A DNA stretch of 64,000 nucleotides from positions 124,001 to 188,000 of the forward strand of contig JAJFZO010000786.1 in NCBI GenBank assembly GCA_021397835.1. The letters run 5' to 3'. Numbering within the stretch: the stretch's first letter is position 1; every line of letters starts with the position of its first letter. A program made the position numbers and the translations under genes. The notes beneath the pieces were generated by a model. The model saw nothing but the letters and a program-made list of their open reading frames with translations, had not been told where the DNA came from and did not search any database. The DNA is from Moringa oleifera (lineage: Eukaryota; Streptophyta; Magnoliopsida; Brassicales; Moringaceae). Shown one piece after another: positions 33,391 to 45,560 of this stretch.

Positions 33391-35084
33391 CTTGTAAGTT
33401 AGCCTCTTATATCTACGTCCGTCGATCATATGAATAACGAGCATACCATGAGGACTATGTTGCCTAGTCCAAGGACATGGAAGGCAAGCCATGGCTATCC
33501 TCAACAAGTAAGACATAGGAACAAGGCCTAATGTGCCACAACAGAAGGCACGCCAGCCAAACTAATAACACCCTACATAAGCTAGCCCCTCACTGCGACT
33601 TTCTTCGATCATGTCCCTAACGAGCATGCCAAGCATTGCTTAGTTTAAGGACATGAGATGGAAAGGCACGGTCCCCAATGTGCAGAGCATGGTGAAAGGC
33701 CATGTGTGGCATGACATAAGGCGTGCTACTTAAGCTAAAAGCACCTCACACCAGCCAGCCCTTCATCGCTATGTCCCTCGATCCTTAGCCCAGTAAGCAT
33801 GCCACGAGTGTCGTGTCACTTGGTCTAAGGGCGTGGAAGGTAAGCCATAGGGACCCTAGTAAGTACAACATGGGTGCAAGGCCCAACATGCCATGAAATA
33901 AGGCATGCTAGCAAAGACAATAGTGCCCTATGTGTGATAGCCTTTGGATGCTCTGTCCCTCAATCTTGTTCTTGTTAAGCATAGCATGAGTGTTGTGTTG
34001 CGTGGTCCAAGGGCACAAAAAGTAAGCCATGTTTCCCTTAACAAACATGGCATGGGGATAACACTAAATGTGCCACGACACGAGGTGGGCTAGCTAGGCC
34101 AAAAATGTGCCACATGAGCTAGCCCTTCATCGCTATGTCCCTCGATTGTGTTCCTAGTAAATGTGCCATAAGCATTGGATCGCTTCGTCCAAAGGCATGA
34201 AAGGCAAGCCATGGCGACCCTTCGTGACTACATCGCTCAATTGTGTGACCAACAAGCGTGCCACAAGCATCATTTCACTTAGTCCCAGGGTATGGGTGGT
34301 GAGCCATGACTACCCCCAATAAAGAAGGCATAGGCGTAAGACCTAGCATGCAACCGGACATGGTGCACCAGCCAAGATACAAGTGTGCCTAGTGACTTGC
34401 CACAAGTGTCATGTCGCCTAGTCTGAGGGTATAGGTATAGCATAGGCACAAGGCCTTGTGTTTTACCACACAGAGTGTGCTAGCAAAGCCAAGAGCGCCC
34501 CACACGAGCTTGTCGCTCATCGTTATGTCCTTCAATCGTATGCCCAATGAGTATGCCATGAGCATCACATTGCCTCACCTAGTCTAAGGGCATGAGAGGC
34601 AAGCCATGGCTATGCCTCATACCCATGTCATAAGCATAAAGCCGAGCATGTAACAGTACCAGGCGTGCCATCCAAGCTGAGAAAGTCCTATGTGAGCCAA
34701 CCTTTCATTGTTACGTCCTTCGATTATATGCCCAAAGAACATGCCAAGAGCATCGTGTTGCTTGGTCCACAAACATGGGAGGCAAGCCATAACTGCCTCT
34801 AATAGGAATGACATCAGTAAAAGGCCCAACGTGCCATAACACAAGGCGCACTAACCTAGACAAAAGCAAGCCCCACATGTGCCAGCTTCTCATTGTTACA
34901 TGCCTTGATCATTTGCCTAATGAGCATGGCACGAGAATCAAGTCGCCTAGCCTAAAGGAATATAAGGCAACCCATGGTTGCTCCTAGTAAATACGACATA
35001 GGCACAAGGCCCAACGTGCCATGACATAATGCACACAAACCAAGCTGAGAGTGCCCCACACAAGCCAGCCTTTCGTCACTACCA
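33391..35084 (+). repeat. rDNA IGS A-type array, 3' of the hAT insertion
   Basis: About nine A units continuing the array interrupted at 29089 (for example CCAGCCAAACTAATAACACC near 33552 and CCCTCGATTGTGTTCC near 34140). It ends at TTTCGTCACTACCA where a solo LTR begins. Confidence 0.85.
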
Positions 35085-35359
35085 TGTAAATAGGCAAAAT
35101 TTTAGAGAAGAGAATATTATTCCTGCTCACTTTACAATAGAAATACAACACCTATATATACTAGGCAGCAGCCTACCAATCAAGGGGTAAATTACTCCTT
35201 GATATATGGTAGCAGCCTACCAATCAAAGAGTAGATTACTCCTTGATACATGGTACCAATCAAGGAGTAGATTACTCCTTTCCTATTATAGACAATAATA
35301 TTACAGCTAGCATATCTAAAAATAATCTACTTTAATTTTTAACATAAGACTTTCTAACA
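35085..35359 (-). mobile_element. Copia-like solo LTR (275 bp)
   Basis: Bounded by TG at 35085 and CA at 35359. Read on the minus strand it begins TGTTAGAAAGTCTTATG, a common start of plant Copia LTRs. It carries three copies of a near-palindrome (ATCAAGGAGTA / TACTCCTTGAT), a TATA-like AGTATATATAGG, and a 3' part AATATTCTCTTCTCTAAAAT. Left flank TACCA and right flank CTAAG do not match, and the flanks are of different origin (IGS and chromovirus), so this LTR was joined to the chromovirus by recombination rather than sitting in a clean insertion site. Copia assignment rests on LTR style only. Confidence 0.65.
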
Positions 35360-35364
35360 CTAAG

Positions 35365-36620
35365 TAGTATGTCTTTTGATTCATTTTATTATAGCTCTCC
35401 ATTTTATGATCAAGGATCTTTTCTATTTCTTTGTCAAATTGAACTCACTAGCGGTGCGTGCTTGGCCTACTTACTCCCACGATCGACATCTTCCTCAAAC
35501 GCTTTGAGGAAGTTCATGTGGAATGTTGGGTGCATTTTTAGATGTTGTGATAGATGCAATCTATGGGCTACTACTTTAATTTTCTTCCCAATTTTAAATG
35601 GTCTAGTATGCCTCAGGAAAAGGCCTTGATGAACTCTTTTCTTTGTGATTTTCTCCTAAATTTAGGGTGTCAGCTTTATTAGCACCTTGCGCCTAACTTA
35701 GAAATCAGCATCCCATCTCTTTTTATTGGTGTATTTCTTCATATGTCTTTGTTCCTTGAAAAGGCTATCCCTTACTTGATAAATCAACTCTTACTTGTCG
35801 TGAGCATAACGGTAAGCTATTAGGTAGCTCCCTTAGCTCTTCCACTTGGCTATCTCGTGGGGCATCATTGGTTGATGCCCAAATGCTAGCTCTGCAGGAG
35901 TTAGGCTCATCAATGATGAGCAATGGATGTTGTAGCAAAACGGCACTACGTCTAACAACTCAAGACAATCCTTGTCGCTTACAGTCATAGAGTACCACAA
36001 ATACTCCTCCAACAAGCTGTTTACCCTCTCCATTTGTCCATCTATTTATGGATAATTTGTTGAGGAGAACTCAAATTCTATTCCCATCATGTTTAGCAAC
36101 ACTATTTAGAAACATCCCATGAATTTGGCATCTTTATCACTCGCAATGTCTTTTAGCAACCTAAAAAGTTTAATGACATGTTTGAACAAGATCTCAGGGC
36201 CGTCTTAGCTAGGCATGCTCAACTAATAAGAATAAAGATAGTATACTTTAAGAACCTATCAATAATCACCATTATAGTGGATAGTTCTTTTGCCTTTAGG
36301 AAGAGCACAATGAAAGCCATTAACACTGACTCTTATGGGTGCCTTAGAATGGGCAAAGGTTGGAGTAAGCCTACCTTCTTCCTTCTATTTATTTTGTCTT
36401 GTTAGCACACTAAGCATGCATGGACACAGGCCTCCACATCTTCCATCAACTTGGGCTAGTAATAGGCTCTTATTAGCAATAGAAGCATCCTCTAGATGAT
36501 CAAGTGACATGCCCATAACTCATCAAGGATTTCTCTCAGCAACTATTTTCAGAGCCCATCGAAATTAAGCAGAAACAGTCTGCCTCCTCAAGCATATAGT
36601 AACCCATCCTCATTCTGGTA
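35365..36620 (-). pseudogene. chromovirus integrase with C-terminal module (pseudogene)
   Basis: The HHCC zinc-finger half CVHACLVC lies near 36400. MERVNSLLEEYLWY and SSLMSLTPAELAFGHQPMMP (36033-35833) are the end of the integrase core. Downstream, RRKVLIKLTP, TRPFKIGKKIKVVAHRL and KMHPTFHMNFLKAFEED are the GPY/F-like module preceding a chromodomain, which is broken off at 35365. Several stops and shifts disrupt the frame, including in the catalytic core. Confidence 0.75.
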
Positions 36621-36699
36621 CCTTCAAATCAAGCCATGACTCAACTCTTGCATGAGATAGGCAAACTTGATATCCTCTCTAGCTACTGATTTTATTTGC

Positions 36700-38000
36700 T
36701 CGAGTAACTCGCTTTGGACATCCTTCAGAGAGCCACATAAATTTGCACTTCCATGTGACTTAGTGCATCAACAATAATGTTTTGTTTGCTTAGTTTATGT
36801 TCTCACATGAAATCAAAATCTGCAACAAACACTTACCATCTTGCTTGTTTTAGATATAACTGTTTCTGCAAGCAAAAGTAGGTATTAGCAACATTGTTAG
36901 TAATTACCTTAAATTTTGTCCCAAGTAAATAATGCCACTATATCTCCTTTCATGGGTCGAATAACTTTCATTCGTATCTCAAATTTCTAACTCTTGAATC
37001 CATAGGGTAGTCGATTTACATAAATACAACTTGATTACTCGACGACCTCAAATGGCTCTTTAAGTATCGATAAGCATAGTACTTGCTTCGAGGCTACTGC
37101 CTATTTCAATCCCTTAAAAACCTTATTGCATTTTTTGGCTCACACCCATGGGCTACCTTTCTTTAGCAAGTCCATTAAAGGGTTGCTTTTGCTTAAATAT
37201 CCTTTAATGAATTGCCTATGATAATTTGCAAGCCCAAGAAATGATCATAACTTAGCAACTTTGCGTGGGACTAGCCATTCAATGATGGCCTTTACTTTCC
37301 TTTTGTCCATCTGTATCTATTCGCACTTTTTACTTACAAAACTTGGATTTTTCCTTCTTGATGTATAGATAGTGTTCTCATAGCCGCATCAATACTTGCC
37401 ATAAGTGGCTTACATGGTCATCTAGGGTCTCATTATAGAGTACAATGTCATCTAGGTAGACCACCATAAACTTATCTAAAAACTCTAATAGCACATCATT
37501 CATAAAGTTACAAAAGATAACAGGTGCATTGGTTAGCCCAAAAGGCATCATCATAAATTCATAAGAGCCGTACCTTGTGATGCATACAATTTTTGCTTCA
37601 TCCCCCTTAGCTATTCTGACTTATTAATAGCCCGAATGCAAGTCTAGCTTTGTACAGTACTTAGCCCTTGGTAGCTGATCAAATAAGTGAGTGACCTTCA
37701 GCATTAGGTGTTTGTACCCTTACCTTGTTTAATGCTTGGCAGTCAACGTATATTTTTAGTATGCCATATTGCTTCCATTAGAATAACACAGGTACATGAT
37801 AACGAGCCTTTGATGGCTAAATGAAACTTACTTCCAATAGCTCATCTAGTTACTTCTATAGTTTCACTGATTCTAATAAGGGCATTCGATATGGTGCTTG
37901 AGGGGGGGTTAGCACTTGGAAGTTAGCAAAATGATGCCACCAAAACTCCCTAAGACATTACCTCCGAGGAGGAAAGCTGATCCGATGGCATCATGTTGCT
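36700..38000 (-). pseudogene. chromovirus reverse transcriptase and RNase H (pseudogene)
   Basis: The minus-strand translation around 37470-37440 gives FMVVYLDDIVLY, the YLDD catalytic box of reverse transcriptase. Just upstream, near 37550-37490, is FGLTNAPVIFCNFMNDVL, the expected preceding motif. RNase H follows towards 36700. Stops interrupt every block. Open frames on the + strand here are shadows. Confidence 0.78.
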
Positions 38001-38299
38001 GAATTCCCTCAATATTTGAGCAATTTTATCAAACACTACATGACTTGATCTGGCTTTGCCTCAAATATTGTAGTTGCTATTATCACTTCACCCTTCTACA
38101 ATCCCAACTTAAACTACTTTGTAGATTGTAACCCAATCTACTTTTTATTTACGAAAAGCTCTCTTATTGCTTTGATTCTAATTAAGCTTAGGGATCACTT
38201 ATTAACCACAAGCAATCTTTCTAAGTAAGGCATCATTGATGCCTTGGCTTGTTTAAAGAATTTCAAACCTAAGAGAACATCAAACTCATCTATTTTAGT

Positions 38300-38698
38300 T
38301 ATCATGAAGTTAGATGTACCTTTCCAATCACCCACTTTAATAGTCGTAATGGTAGCTCTCTATACTGCTTTTGCCTCAATGTTCCCCACTTTAAACTTGA
38401 CCTAGGCTAAGGAAAGCTTAAGCTTGAGCTTTCTCACTTCTTTTTCTGTAACAAAATTGTTAGTAGCTCTCATATCCAATATTGCCATTGCATCTTTCTT
38501 GTTTACCATCAGCAAGACATAGATCAAACCTTTCAACAAGTTCTTGGGTGTGATCGCATTTAGTAATTGCATGGGGTTCACCCGAGTTATGGCATTCTCT
38601 TCACTTTCCTTGGGGGAATCCTTTGCTATGAGCACCGTTAACTTCTCCTTTCAAAGACAATCAGTTGCTCTATATGGCCAGTTGCATAAGCAACAACC
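38300..38698 (-). pseudogene. chromovirus gag zinc knuckle and protease (pseudogene)
   Basis: The gag zinc knuckle CCLCNWPYRATDC lies near 38698-38655; the expected His of CX2CX4HX4C is replaced (Tyr/Arg region). The protease lies at 38635-38402, where AILDMRATNNFV stands in place of the usual LVDTGATHNF. The catalytic Asp is kept but the following Thr-Gly is lost, so the protease would be inactive. Confidence 0.75.
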
Positions 38699-38719
38699 CC
38701 TTTAGTCCACTTTCTTTCC

Positions 38720-39640
38720 CTTATTTTTCAAAAAGGATGAGTTGCAAAGCTTGCTAGACTTAATATTCCTTTTTTTCTTGCCCTTGCCATTAGGTTTTTT
38801 CGTATCTTTTCCAACCTTTCCTCATTTTTCAATTTTCTTATTGATAACATCATCCATATATTGGAAATCCACCAAGCTATCCACTATGGAAAATGCTAAG
38901 GGAAAGTCTTTAACACCTTATCGCCTTAGTTCTGCTTAAGCCTATGGCTGCAAGCTCGAGAAGATAGTTAAATAATCTATCTTCCTTCAACATATTCTTG
39001 ACATCCAATATTAAGGAATTAAGTTCCTTCACAAACTCATGCACTCAACCCACATATTTTAGCTGCTTTAGTTATTCCCTAGCCATGAACGATGTGTTGC
39101 ATGGTAGGAATTGCTCCTTCAATTCCTTTATGAGTGCCTCCAATAAATCAATGCTAGGCTTTCCCATGATAGCATCATCCTGCATACAAGTGCGTCACCA
39201 TAAATTAGCATCACTAAATAAGTACATCAATGTAATCATTACTTGGTCATTTTTGAGTACTCAAGCAACTTTGAAGCACTGCTTTATATTTAATAAGAAG
39301 TTCTCTAACTACTTGGTATTCTTCTATTACGAGAATAGCTTTGGTTTTGTAACCTTCAGCTTAGCTACAGTAGGTTTAGCTTTGGTTTCAATAATTGGTC
39401 TTGGTCTCAAGGCCCTTTAGGATCTCCTTGAAGGTTTCATGTCTTATTCCATAGAGGATTATCGCTAGGAAACTATCCCCATCAACTCAACCAACATACT
39501 TATCGATCCCTTTGATAATGCACTAATGATCTCTTCCGATCGAGTAATGCACTCTTGCATTGACTCGTTCCCTGCTACCATGGAACTTTTGTAATGATCT
39601 TATCAACCACAAGTTTGAGAGAATATAGTGATCGAAGCTG
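38720..39640 (-). pseudogene. chromovirus gag remnant (pseudogene)
   Basis: Lies between the primer-binding site and the zinc knuckle, where gag is expected. The minus-strand frames show basic and Glu-rich coding-like stretches (for example a run read from the 39300-39000 region) with many stops. The + strand open frames at 38742-38939 and 38998-39420 are antisense shadows. Confidence 0.55.
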
Positions 39641-39653
39641 CGCTTTGATACCA
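39641..39653 (-). promoter_or_regulatory. primer-binding site, initiator Met tRNA type
   Basis: Minus strand TGGTATCAAAGCG, one change from TGGTATCAGAGC, the sequence complementary to the 3' end of plant initiator tRNA-Met that primes many plant LTR retrotransposons. It sits where expected, just inside the putative 5' LTR. Confidence 0.7.
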
Positions 39654-40053
39654 ACTTATCACATCATTAGTTGCTGGATCCGTTCAACTCTAATATGATG
39701 GCACTAAGTGTGTCCACCTAGACAGCCCTCTTTCAAAGCCTACAGTGAAAGCAATGTAAGGAATAAGATAATGCAGAAATAGAGTAAAGAAGACAAGTAT
39801 TATGAGAACTATTACTCAACCTTTCTTAAAGATAAAGGAACTCTTTACAAAAGAAGGGTCTTACTAAGAGAACCTAATCCCTCTAGCTACCAACACAATT
39901 GAGTTTCTATTTCTGAATGTGTTTACAATCGAACCCAAGCCCTTTTTTTATATTAGTTGAGTAGTGTCTTACTCAAACACTTTCTCTTTGTTATCTTATA
40001 TTTTTTTAGACTGGTTAGCCAATCTTGGCCATGAATTGTTATCCGATTTGTGC
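39654..40053 (-). repeat. putative 5' LTR of the chromovirus
   Basis: A ~400-bp stretch between the primer-binding site and the resumption of IGS A repeat. It has the right place and size for an LTR, but TG/CA ends are not clean and no second copy exists in the window, so its limits are uncertain. On the + strand it includes CAATTGAGTTTCTATTTCTG and a T-rich run near 39950. Confidence 0.5.
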
Positions 40054-40204
40054 AGTCGCATAAGGCATGCTAGCTAAGCCAGGAGCTCCCTACACCAATT
40101 AGTCCCTCCTCGCTACATTCCTCAATCATGCGCCTAATGAGAATGCCACGAGTGTCGCACTCCCTGATCTAAAGGAATAGGAGGCAAGCTATGCCTATCC
40201 TTAT
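40054..40204 (+). repeat. rDNA IGS A-type remnant between two retrotransposons
   Basis: Most of one A unit: GTCGCATAAGGCATGCTAGC, CTCAATCATGCGCCTAATG and GGAGGCAAGCTATGCCTATC. It ends in CTTAT (40200-40204), the left target-site copy of the Tat element. The unit continues at 53523. Confidence 0.83.
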
Positions 40205-40712
40205 TGTAGACACCAATTTTGTAGTAATATTACAATGCTACCAATGCTGCAATGCTGCCCATTCTACAATGCTGCCAATTCTACAATGATATCAATGCAA
40301 CAATGTTGCCAATTCTGTAACGCTGCCAACACTGCAATTCTACCAATTCTGCAATGCTGCCAATTTTGTAATGCGACAATGCTACCTATTGCTACATTAA
40401 ATGGAGGCTTGGCTAAGGTCTATAATACTTACCTTGGTTAAGAGCTTAAAGGGGATTTTTGAAGGGAGAGTGTGGAGAAGAGAATGTTAAGAAATTTTGA
40501 GAGTGTGGAGAATATTTTAAGAAAATTATAAAAGGGGGAGATTGTAGTGCAAAAAGAGTTAGAGAGATTTTCTTTAATAAAGAGAGATTTTGGAGGAGAA
40601 ATTTTCAAATATTAATTTCTCTTGAAGAACAAGGTAATCTTTTTTGTGATTTTATCATTATTTTTTTAGTTTTTATGAATATTTTTTTCATTTGTTTACT
40701 TAATTGTTATTA

Positions 40713-40749
<37 letters not shown>

Positions 40750-41824
40750 TCTCTTGCACATATGTATCTTTTTATTTATCTTTGTGTTATTCTTCTTTGC
40801 ATTTTTATTTACCTCCAATATTGATGTATTTATATTCCTTTATTTATAAATACACAATCTTTTCATATATGAAAAGCTAAGTAAAAAATGGATAGTGTGT
40901 GAAAGTAATGAGCAAAAAAATATAGTAGAAAATAGATAGGATGTAAGATATAAACTAAAAATTAAAAATAAAGAAAGAATGGATAGAGGAGTAGTATATA
41001 CTTTCATGTTGAATAGATGTAATTTGCTTGAAAGAACAAAAAAGAAAAAAGAAAGAGAGAAAGACAGGTAACTCTAAAATATTAAGATTGCTTTAAAATA
41101 ATAAATCTAGATTGTTCATAATATAAAATTATTAGGTAAATTAAGTTTTAATTTTATTTTTTAACTCAATTTTAACTATGTTTTTAAAAAAGATGAAATC
41201 ACTTTGATGTTATTTTAATTTTTAAAAAAAATTAAAATAAAAAATACTTTAACTTTTTTAAAACATATAATCATTCAAGAAAGATCTAAAAAATATTTTA
41301 AAAATAATAATGTATGTTTTAAGCTTTTGAAAAGTAAAAAAAAAAAAATCTCGAGAGAGAAATTTTCATATTTTTTATGTAAGAATTATTTTTTAAAAGT
41401 AAAAATAAATAAAATAAATATTTTTAGTTTTTGAAAGATATAAAATTTCACTTGTTTTAATGTCATGTACATTTCTTTTTAGATATATTTTTTGAAATCA
41501 AATTTTAAAAATCAAATAAATTTTAAAATTGAAAAATAATCATGATTAATTGGTACCAATTTTTGGGCACTATGGCGTTGTTGATCCTTTTTCATATGTA
41601 ATCGACTTTCGAATCCATATTTTTAATTTCAAAAGACTAATGTTACCTTATTTATTTTTTTGAAAACAAATAAATTATGGTGTCCAATCACACCATAAAA
41701 AAGATTGGTAGTGACTGCCTTTATTTTTATTTTCTAAAATCTTTTCAAAAGAAAATCACCTAAAATATTACATTTTTTAAAGCTACTTCAAGAATTTGAT
41801 CCCGATCGAAAATAAGTTATGATA
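40205..41824 (+). repeat. Tat element 5' LTR (1620 bp, internally deleted)
   Basis: Starts TGTAGACACCAATTTTG and ends AAGTTATGATA, aligned with AAGTTGTAACA in the 3' LTR. The first ~180 bp contain a degenerate repeat built from CAATGCTGCCAATTCTG words. It lacks ~640 bp present in the 3' LTR: after TTTTGAAAGATATAAA it jumps to ATTTCACTTG. A (TA)n run lies at 40710-40745. Confidence 0.9.
40710..40745. repeat. (TA)n microsatellite in the 5' LTR
   Basis: About 36 bp of nearly pure TA dinucleotides. The 3' LTR has only a short version of it near 51700 (GTATATATATACAC), so it expanded in one LTR after insertion or contracted in the other. Confidence 0.8.
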
Positions 41825-42780
41825 GCTTTACAACTTTACTGGTGACATTTAATGAGTCAGGCCAAAATTGATCATCGATTACTTTTTGATTTTGAGAATT
41901 ACAGTTTAATCTTAGTTCCCTCTTATTTCACATTTATTATATTTAGAATCACTGTTCGATTAATTTTTTACTTGTTTTGCACATATACTTTACATCATAT
42001 ATTGTCACCTAAATTGTTTCATGATTTATATATTTTTTACACAGACGTCACTTACATGACATAAGCTCTTGATCGAGCTTTACCCTTTCAGAGGGAATGG
42101 AGTAAACTATGCTATTGAGAAGCACCTTGCTTCCGCATAGGCTAACGAAATATTTCCACTCAGATTGAACTTAAAAATACTTTATCATTTTTTAGAAGTT
42201 ATTGCTTCCACAGCAACGATAGAATGTTACAGGGTGCCTTACTAATCCAGTACGGAGCAATATTTTGAGAACCTGTAAAAAATCGATCAATTTCTCAAAG
42301 CCCAGCATGTGGCATAGGGAATTGAGAATAAGATAGGGCCATAACTAGTCATTAAAAAAATGCTTTAATTAGGATACAAAGAGAGTCATGTTTTGTATAT
42401 GAATGTTTTTTTAATATTTTTATCGTGTTGTGAAACTGACACTTTGCTTCATGTTTGTTCTTTTGCTTTATAGTTGCATGACATATCATCAGGAGGATTA
42501 TTACCTTTGCAAGCTTGAAAACAAATGGTAAAATTTTGTTAAATTCATAAAGTACCAGTAATCATGGAAGCTTCACAGTCAAGCAAGCTATGTTAATGGT
42601 GGTCCAGAGTTATGTCTTTAATTATGGACTCATTGTTAGATATTGACCGTGTATACAGATGTTGTATGAAATTAATGAAAATCTATGTTTGTTTTCAAAT
42701 TGCAAAATTACAAATTGCCTAATATTTTTGCATTCATACTAACCATAATGCATCATACATTCTGTTTTCACACTAAAATA
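41825..42780 (+). other. Tat element untranslated leader
   Basis: Begins with GCTTTACAACTTTACTGGTG, a decayed version of the leader that follows the LTR in many Tat elements (GGCGACTC.ACTGGGGA type), where the primer-binding site lies. The remainder to 42780 has no coding frame I can support; the open frame at 41852-42064 crosses the leader and has no family resemblance. Confidence 0.55.
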
Positions 42781-44130
42781 TTGGATTTAGGGTAACAAGA
42801 CGAGTATAAGGAAATCAAAGCACCATCTTATTATAAAGACTTATGAAACTCGCTCGAAGACAAAAGTTAAAATAGAAGATCAGCAAGCTAGAATGGAGAG
42901 ATTAGAGAAAATGCAAAGAACCTAACATGAGATGATAAGAAGCCAGCAAGAGGCATAAGAGAGGATGGCACGTAGTCAAGAAGAGGTGCCATCCTAATTC
43001 CTCTAAATGATGAAGATGATGGAATCAATAGTTAAGGAAAAAGGAGTTATTGTGGAACAAGAGGCCCTTGAAAATATATAAGCCGGGGAAAATGAGACCT
43101 TTATAGCTCACCAAGGAAATCCTTCACTTGATTACCCACCAGGATTTATCCCTGTTCATGAACCAAGGTGCGATGCATACACTAACAAGCTAAAGGGAGG
43201 GGAGCCAATCTATGTGCCTGACTTGGATGACGCAACAGAAATAGAGAAGTTAAGGATCGAAAACATTAACAATAAGGAATTATTGCAGAAGTATGAAATG
43301 TTGGCAAAACAAGTGAAAGTGTTTAAGGAGGCTGAAAACATTAACAATAAGGTCTAGATATTCTAGACCTAAGCTTAGTGCCTAGACTAAAATTACAACC
43401 GAAGTTCAAAGCACCTACATTCAACAAATTCGATGGAACTAAATGCCCATGCATGCACATTCGCATGTACTTATATGAGATGCATGGATATGAGGACAAT
43501 GAGAAGCTACTTATACATTGCTTCCAATATAGCTTGAAGGAAGAAGCGCTAGATTGGTACACTAACTTAAAAGCCTCTAAAATTCAATCTTGGAAAGATC
43601 CAACCACTGCTTTCATGGCTCACTACCAATTCATGGTAGAGCTTGCACCAGATCGAGTTACTTTATAAAATATATGCAAGAAAAATGATGAATCTTTCAA
43701 AGAATATGCTCAAAGGTGGTGTGAAGTTACAGCAAAAGTCAATCCAACTTTGTTCGAACTTGAGTTTTTAGAATTATTTCTCAATACTCTGAAGCCCCCT
43801 TCTTATATCAAGATAGCTAAGTAAAGGGAGATTTTCGAGAATGCCTATAGACTTGGACGATTGGAGGATCTCAATGCAAAGAAAGTTATAATAGGAAAGA
43901 AAAAAAAAAAAGGAAAAACAAACCATATTTCTTAATAGACTTTTTATCAACCTTCATTTTTCAACCCTCGACCTCATCCGTACCAGTTTCCAAGGACACC
44001 ATACCCTATGTCCTACTATTCAGCCACAAATGTCATTAATACAGTACCAAGGCCAATAACACAAGAACAACCATTGGCATTACGACCTCTTGTTGCTCCC
44101 CAAAAGCTTAACCAACCCAATCCTCAACAA
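42780..44130 (+). pseudogene. Tat element gag (pseudogene)
   Basis: The N-terminal coiled region (ARMERLEKMQR near 42890) is followed by DYPPGFIPVHEPR (43130), EPIYVPDLDDATEIEKLR (43200-43260), and the capsid core with FKAPTFNKFDGTKCPC, EKLLIHCFQYSLKEEALDWY and ELAPDRVTL (43378-43665). SFKEYAQRWCEVTAKVNP and LFLNTLKPPSYIKIAK follow in another frame. Stops occur at about 43357, 43666 and 43822. These words match the retrotransposon gag domain of Tat-type elements. Confidence 0.85.
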
Positions 44131-45560
44131 GTAAGATGCCAAAGTCAACATCCGAGGGTCCCCATATGATCTATCCCCACAATGCATGCAGAGTTGATCC
44201 CCAATTACTAGAAGAAAGGTTTGTAGCCTCAGTATTTTTGAAACTAATACAACCTCTATATCCCAAGTGGTATGACCTAGATGCGACTTGTGCTTACCAC
44301 AGTGGAGTGAGTGGGCATAATATCAAGAATTGCATAGCATTTAAATACAAGGTCCAATCTTTAGTTGATCATGGGGCCTTGAGGTTTGATATAGACCCCA
44401 GCCTAAATGTGGGTAATAATCCACTACCAACACATGGGTAACCAACAGTTAACATGTTAGAAACTATAGAAGAAGGACCATTGATGGCCTCGATTGGAAA
44501 ATTAAAGCCACTACTGATAGCATGCCTCTTAAGGCGATAAATCCTTAAGCAAATACATGAACTATATTGGCAAGCAGTTAGCAAAAAGTAGTTATCAAGG
44601 TACCAATGCCTTTTTCATACAAGAATACATATGTTGTTCCTTGAAATTATTAGGTCCAGATGAAAAAAGTGAATCTAATGTAACTAATGTGGCAGGGCTA
44701 AGACATATTACTCAGAATAGGAGGTGTTATGGCCTAACAGGACCTAAAGAAAAATAAGTTACAACCCACTCAAGTAAGAAGGAAAAAGAAAAAGAAGTTA
44801 GTAAAAAATTCTGTCACTAAAGAAGAGGCTCTAAAGTTTATAAAGTTCACCAAGCATAGTGAATACAATATCATTGACCAATTACAAAAATTGCCAATAA
44901 TAATCTTATTGTTATTACTTTTACTAAGTTTAGAGTCTCATCGTGAGTCCCTAATGAAGGTGTTAAAGAATGCCTATGTGTCTTATGACATATCATTAAA
45001 AAGGATGGGTGACTTGGTAAGAAACCTAACTGCTCATAATTTTATCATGTTCGGTGATGATGAAATTCCAATGGAGGTTCTACCAAGGCCTTACTCATGT
45101 CAATTGAGTGTAAGGGCTATACCATCTCCAAGGTCTTGATAATGGGTCCTTATTGAATGTAATGCCCTTATTAACACTGAGGAAGCTTCCTTTAGATATG
45201 CCATACATGAGTCAGAGCACAATAACCATACAAGCATTTGACGGCTTAAAAATATAAGTGAGTGGGGTTATGGAAGTGTTAATGAGGATAAGTCTGTACA
45301 GCTAAACATTGAATTCCAAGTAATAGACATTAATACCTCTTAAACTACTTGCTCGGAAGACCTTGGATTCACATAGCAGGGGTTGTGCCTTCAATCCTAC
45401 ACCAGCAGGTCAAAATGATTGTGGATAATCAGCTCATCGCCATTAAGGGAGAAGAAGACATCATTGCTTTAATTTTATCAAGCCATTCCTATGTTAAGGT
45501 TCTAGAAAACACTAAAAATTATTCATTTAAAGCACCATAATTTATGAATGCTACTTTTAA
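44130..45560 (+). pseudogene. Tat element gag C terminus and protease (pseudogene)
   Basis: 44260-44440 keeps CAYHSGVSGHNIKNCIAFK, a zinc-knuckle-like CX2HX3-4HX4C motif, followed by VQSLVDHGAL. Protease lies near 45170-45540. Its flap and C-terminal part are clear (LLGRPWIHIAGVVPSILHQQ, MIVDNQLIAIKGEEDI), while the active-site DTGA motif upstream is not recognisable. Confidence 0.78.

Larger units (their letters stand above)
35360..39653 (-). mobile_element. Ty3/gypsy chromovirus-type retrotransposon, internal region, decayed
   Basis: Read on the minus strand the order is primer-binding site, gag with zinc knuckle, protease, reverse transcriptase, RNase H, integrase with the HPTFH-type C-terminal module, then a truncated chromodomain region. 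Every domain has stops and frameshifts. The 3' end is cut at 35360 by the Copia-like LTR and no 3' LTR of this element is seen. Gene order with integrase last and the MHPTFHMNFLK motif place it with chromoviruses. It is not functional. Confidence 0.85.

Noticed and set aside
35080..35364. A clean 5-bp target duplication around the Copia-like LTR
   Set aside because: The flanks are TACCA and CTAAG and come from different parent sequences.
35369..39420. Plus-strand open frames such as 35369-35629, 38742-38939 and 38998-39420
   Set aside because: They are antisense to chromovirus integrase and gag, whose minus-strand motifs are recognisable.
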